This document shows positions 61,602-64,000 of a stretch of 64,000 bases of DNA, in pieces (position 1 is the first letter of the stretch; each line of letters opens with the position of its first letter). Origin of the DNA: Ceratorhiza oryzae-sativae (Eukaryota > Basidiomycota > Agaricomycetes > Cantharellales > Ceratobasidiaceae). Both the position numbers and the translations under genes were made by a program. The DNA lies in the NCBI GenBank assembly GCA_030998015.1, contig JARWMV010000246.1, forward strand, positions 248,001 through 312,000. Reading direction: 5' to 3'. Under the pieces are notes generated by a model. It worked only from the letters and a program-made list of their open reading frames with translations, had not been told where the DNA came from and did not search any database.

Positions 61602-62137
61602 GCTCCTTGCTTGCTGCTCAGTTCTAGGCTTCCTCGCTAGTTCCCTTGTGATGCTCTGGGCCTGATTTCTTGGTGTGCTTGTGGTTGTCTTGGGCGGCTC
61701 GGTGGGTGCACAAAATTCTGGGTGGTGTAAGAGTATGTGGTTGCTGTGTGGTGTGTGTGGTGTGTGTGGTGTTGTTGTATACCTATGTGTTCGCCGTGTG
61801 TGTTTTTAGTAGTATCTTTTGTCTTTTCGTTGTCGCTTTGAAATCTCTCGTTACCCACCCCTCCCCTGGTCCTCTGGTTACGTGTGTCTACCGTCCCATC
61901 CCCTCCGCTCCGTCCCGTCACGCCGCCCTCAAAATGTCTCGTATTGCCTCATGGTTATTGGTCTGTGTCACTTATTTTCCTTTCCTCTGTCTCTCTGGCA
62001 TGGCTGTGGATTCTGTTGAGACGTGCATGCATGGCGTGATCTGTGTAATTGTTTGTAGCTGCCAATCTTAAAAAGGTCTTACGAATGAATTGCACAGGGT
62101 AGACGTGAACTATATATTATTCGCAATTGGGTGCAAC
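61602..62137. other. Convergent intergenic region
   Basis: 536 nt between the phosphatase and ALG12 stop codons, T/G-rich on the plus strand. It includes a short TG/GTG repeat (see 61745-61773). No gene seen. Confidence 0.5.
61745..61773. repeat. TGTGTGG-type short tandem repeat
   Basis: About three imperfect copies of TGTGTGTGG in the 3' region of the phosphatase gene. Confidence 0.7.
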
Positions 62138-64000
62138 CTAGGCGTTCCTGTTCCTTAGAATGAACAGTGTCGGCTTTGTCACGAGCGCATTCAATCCTCG
62201 ACGTATATCAACCCGATCAAGTGCGTCGACGCTTCCGACAACGTCCCATTCTCCATCTGGCGCGCTCGCGCGTTCGGTGACGAGATACGTATATGCCGAA
62301 AACGAAGCGGGAGACGGGTCCTTTGAGTACGTCCATTCGGTGTTGACTTGTTTCTCGAACCAAAAGGGTGCCGAGTGTTCTTGAGTGAAGAGCGAGGCAC
62401 CGGTTTGGGCCGCCAGGTTGTCGATGTGGACCGAGACTGTTCTGTTCAAGTTGGTGGGTTCGTGCAGGGAATTGACTAGGGCCAGCGCCGCTCCACCCGG
62501 GTAGTTGGCACGGGAGATGATGGTGAGAAGTGAGGTGGCGAGGATGTTGCATCCAACCAGTCCGACGAGCGCAAGCCGTCCAAGGATACGCAGATGCTTA
62601 TGCGGAAGCGTTAACCTTCAAATAATTTAAGTACAGGATCCCACAAACAGAGTCTTCAGACTACCCGCGAAATACTCACAGGTGTTTTGCCCCAACGGCA
62701 GCAGCGACGTTGACGATCGGGACAACATAAACGACGAACCGCCATTCCTTGTGACCTAGCCCCGAAATGAGGATGACAAATGCCAGAGCCGGCGCAAGCA
62801 GTTCGCGGACAGCCCGTGCGTTTGTAGCATTCAATCTCCACTCGGTCGCCGTGTCCCTGGGATCGTCCGCCTTCGCATCATTAGGGTCGTTCGAGTTCGA
62901 TCTGGGCTTGAGTGGTAGCGATATGCAGCCAAAGACCGCGAGGGGTAACGAAGCAAGGAGGAGCTTTGGAAGGTGGTGCGTGAAGTAGGCGTAGTATGGC
63001 GATGTCTACAGTGGAGCGGGTCTCAGTAACATGAAGCGGGGGATAGAAGATGGGGTGTTGGAGAGAGAGGAGAGAAGGAAAACGTGGTCCTGCTGACCAC
63101 ACAACTAGGAACGTAAGCATTCCGCTCGAAAGGGGATAGGCAGGCGCGAAACTTCTCGGAATGAGTAATATCATAGGGTTCGAAGGCGAAGTAATATTTC
63201 AACGCGAGGAACCTGGACATGGCAGGGGGGCCATCATTGAGAGGTGTTTCAACAATGAACGGATATGAAGGTGCCTGGTCATTGTCTCCGACCCACTAAT
63301 GCGTATGGGCTCCGTCCAACTCGTCGACTCGATAACAAAGTCTGAGTCAGCTGAGCTAGTTGAAAACACGCGGGAAGGACCAGAACAGCCAGGGCTGAAG
63401 GATTGTATGATGCGCGCTATACGCGGTGAGACCACATATGTGACCGCACATTAAGAGTGGAGCAGGGAAAGAGAGTAGAAGGCAAGGATGAGATGCGAAT
63501 GAATAGGACAGCGGCTATCGAGGAAGATCGTGATCAGGCGCAAGGCCAGGAGATGGGGCGGTAAATACCGAGTGCAAGAATGATCTACAATGAAGACTTT
63601 TCTTTTAGAACATCGGGTGCGCCTAGTGGCGTCCTTCATGTTCTCGATCCATTGGGGAAATGGATGATGAAATAGCGAGGAGCATGAGGTTGAAGAATAG
63701 GGGTGTTAGAGATGAAGAATGAGACTGGCAGGTCCTGTGACCACCCCCGATGCGAAAGGAAGCAGCGGAGCGGTGATGGTGGCAGCTGAGGGGGAGTAAA
63801 GTTTGTTCAACCCTGTCGGGGGCGCCTGAAGAATTGGCGAGATCCTATAGGATGAGGATCGGCTGACTTCGCGAACGCATTCAATGGAATGGATGAGGCC
63901 CAAAGGAGACGAGTGGACAAGTCAAGTAACGAAGCATAGGAGAACGGATCTTGGTTGCCGGGCTACGAAATGAAAGCGTGATGCTTACCCCCCATTCAGA
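62138..64000 (-). CDS. ALG12: ALG12 alpha-1,6-mannosyltransferase, C-terminal part
   Basis: GT22 enzyme of the ER lumen that adds the eighth mannose to the dolichol-linked N-glycan precursor. Visible exons (minus): 64000-63989, 63005-62680, 62615-62138; the N-terminal half lies off the right edge. Motifs: the exon end SEWG joins TSPYYAYFTHHLPKLLLASL; the GT22 signature GHKEWRFVVYVVPIVNVAAA follows, then RANYPGGAALALVNSLH and VHIDNLAAQTGASLF, all in the ALG12 order. A charged insert (SNSNDPNDAKADDPRDTATE) lies between two helices. The protein ends ILRNRNA. The intron 63988-63006 is 983 nt, more than seven times the longest other intron here; its GT and AG sites and the phase fit, but its length is odd. 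Confidence 0.88.
63006..63988 (-). other. Unusually long ALG12 intron
   Basis: The donor is GGG|GTAAGC and the acceptor CTGTAG, both phase 0, joining EWG to TSPYYAYFT. No frame inside it shows a known domain. The GT22 protein needs no residues between these two motifs, so the stretch is intron or inserted sequence. Confidence 0.65.

Noticed and set aside
63023..63220. Open frames inside the long ALG12 intron
   Set aside because: None resembles ALG12 or another family, and the flanking exons join perfectly without them.

Overview
The window is nuclear DNA of a filamentous basidiomycete, most likely an Agaricomycete. Genes are dense, intron-rich and on both strands. Introns are mostly 44-65 nt, and nearly every protein has the form expected of basidiomycetes (EDC4/Ge-1, TAF4 with its C-terminal domain, MIC60, an Adp1-type ABC transporter, a Pps1-type phosphatase). 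A Rhizoctonia-like (Ceratobasidiaceae) source would fit, but nothing here proves genus or species. I saw no rRNA or tRNA gene, CRISPR array or intact transposon.

Layout. 1-8.4 kb: start of an SLC45-like sugar/H+ symporter (off the left edge, minus), a membrane-anchored M24 aminopeptidase (plus), a disordered protein (plus) and a membrane-anchored histidine phosphatase (plus). 8.7-17.8 kb: a minus-strand block of EDC4 (mRNA decapping scaffold), TAF4 (TFIID), a small WW-domain protein and SFT2 (Golgi traffic). 19.8-25.1 kb: a plus-strand block of a conserved unknown protein, an ACS-type MFS permease and the proteasome alpha4 subunit. 25.3-29.2 kb: a tandem pair of UbiA prenyltransferases, the first a decayed pseudogene and the second intact. 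29.7-37.9 kb: a Pof1-type nucleotidyltransferase, MIC60, a long low-complexity protein and a PX-PB1 protein. 40.3-51.7 kb: threonine aldolase, a degraded double-psi beta-barrel (expansin-like) gene, and a GABA/choline-type permease that diverges from an Adp1-like ABC transporter. 51.7-58.5 kb is gene-poor. 58.5-64 kb: a Pps1-type dual-specificity phosphatase and the C-terminal part of ALG12 (off the right edge, minus).

Most genes are unrelated housekeeping loci. The functional links are local: two membrane transporters share one divergent promoter, and two UbiA copies come from a tandem duplication. I found no coherent novel system. The most notable results are about gene structure. At least three introns have a GC donor, one of them in frame and therefore hidden. 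There are exons of 4-25 nt. ALG12 has a 983-nt intron. A consistent set of single-base deficits, mostly in short homopolymers, breaks otherwise intact conserved genes and is best explained by sequence error. Adding one base at each such site makes the total coding length an exact multiple of three in five genes.
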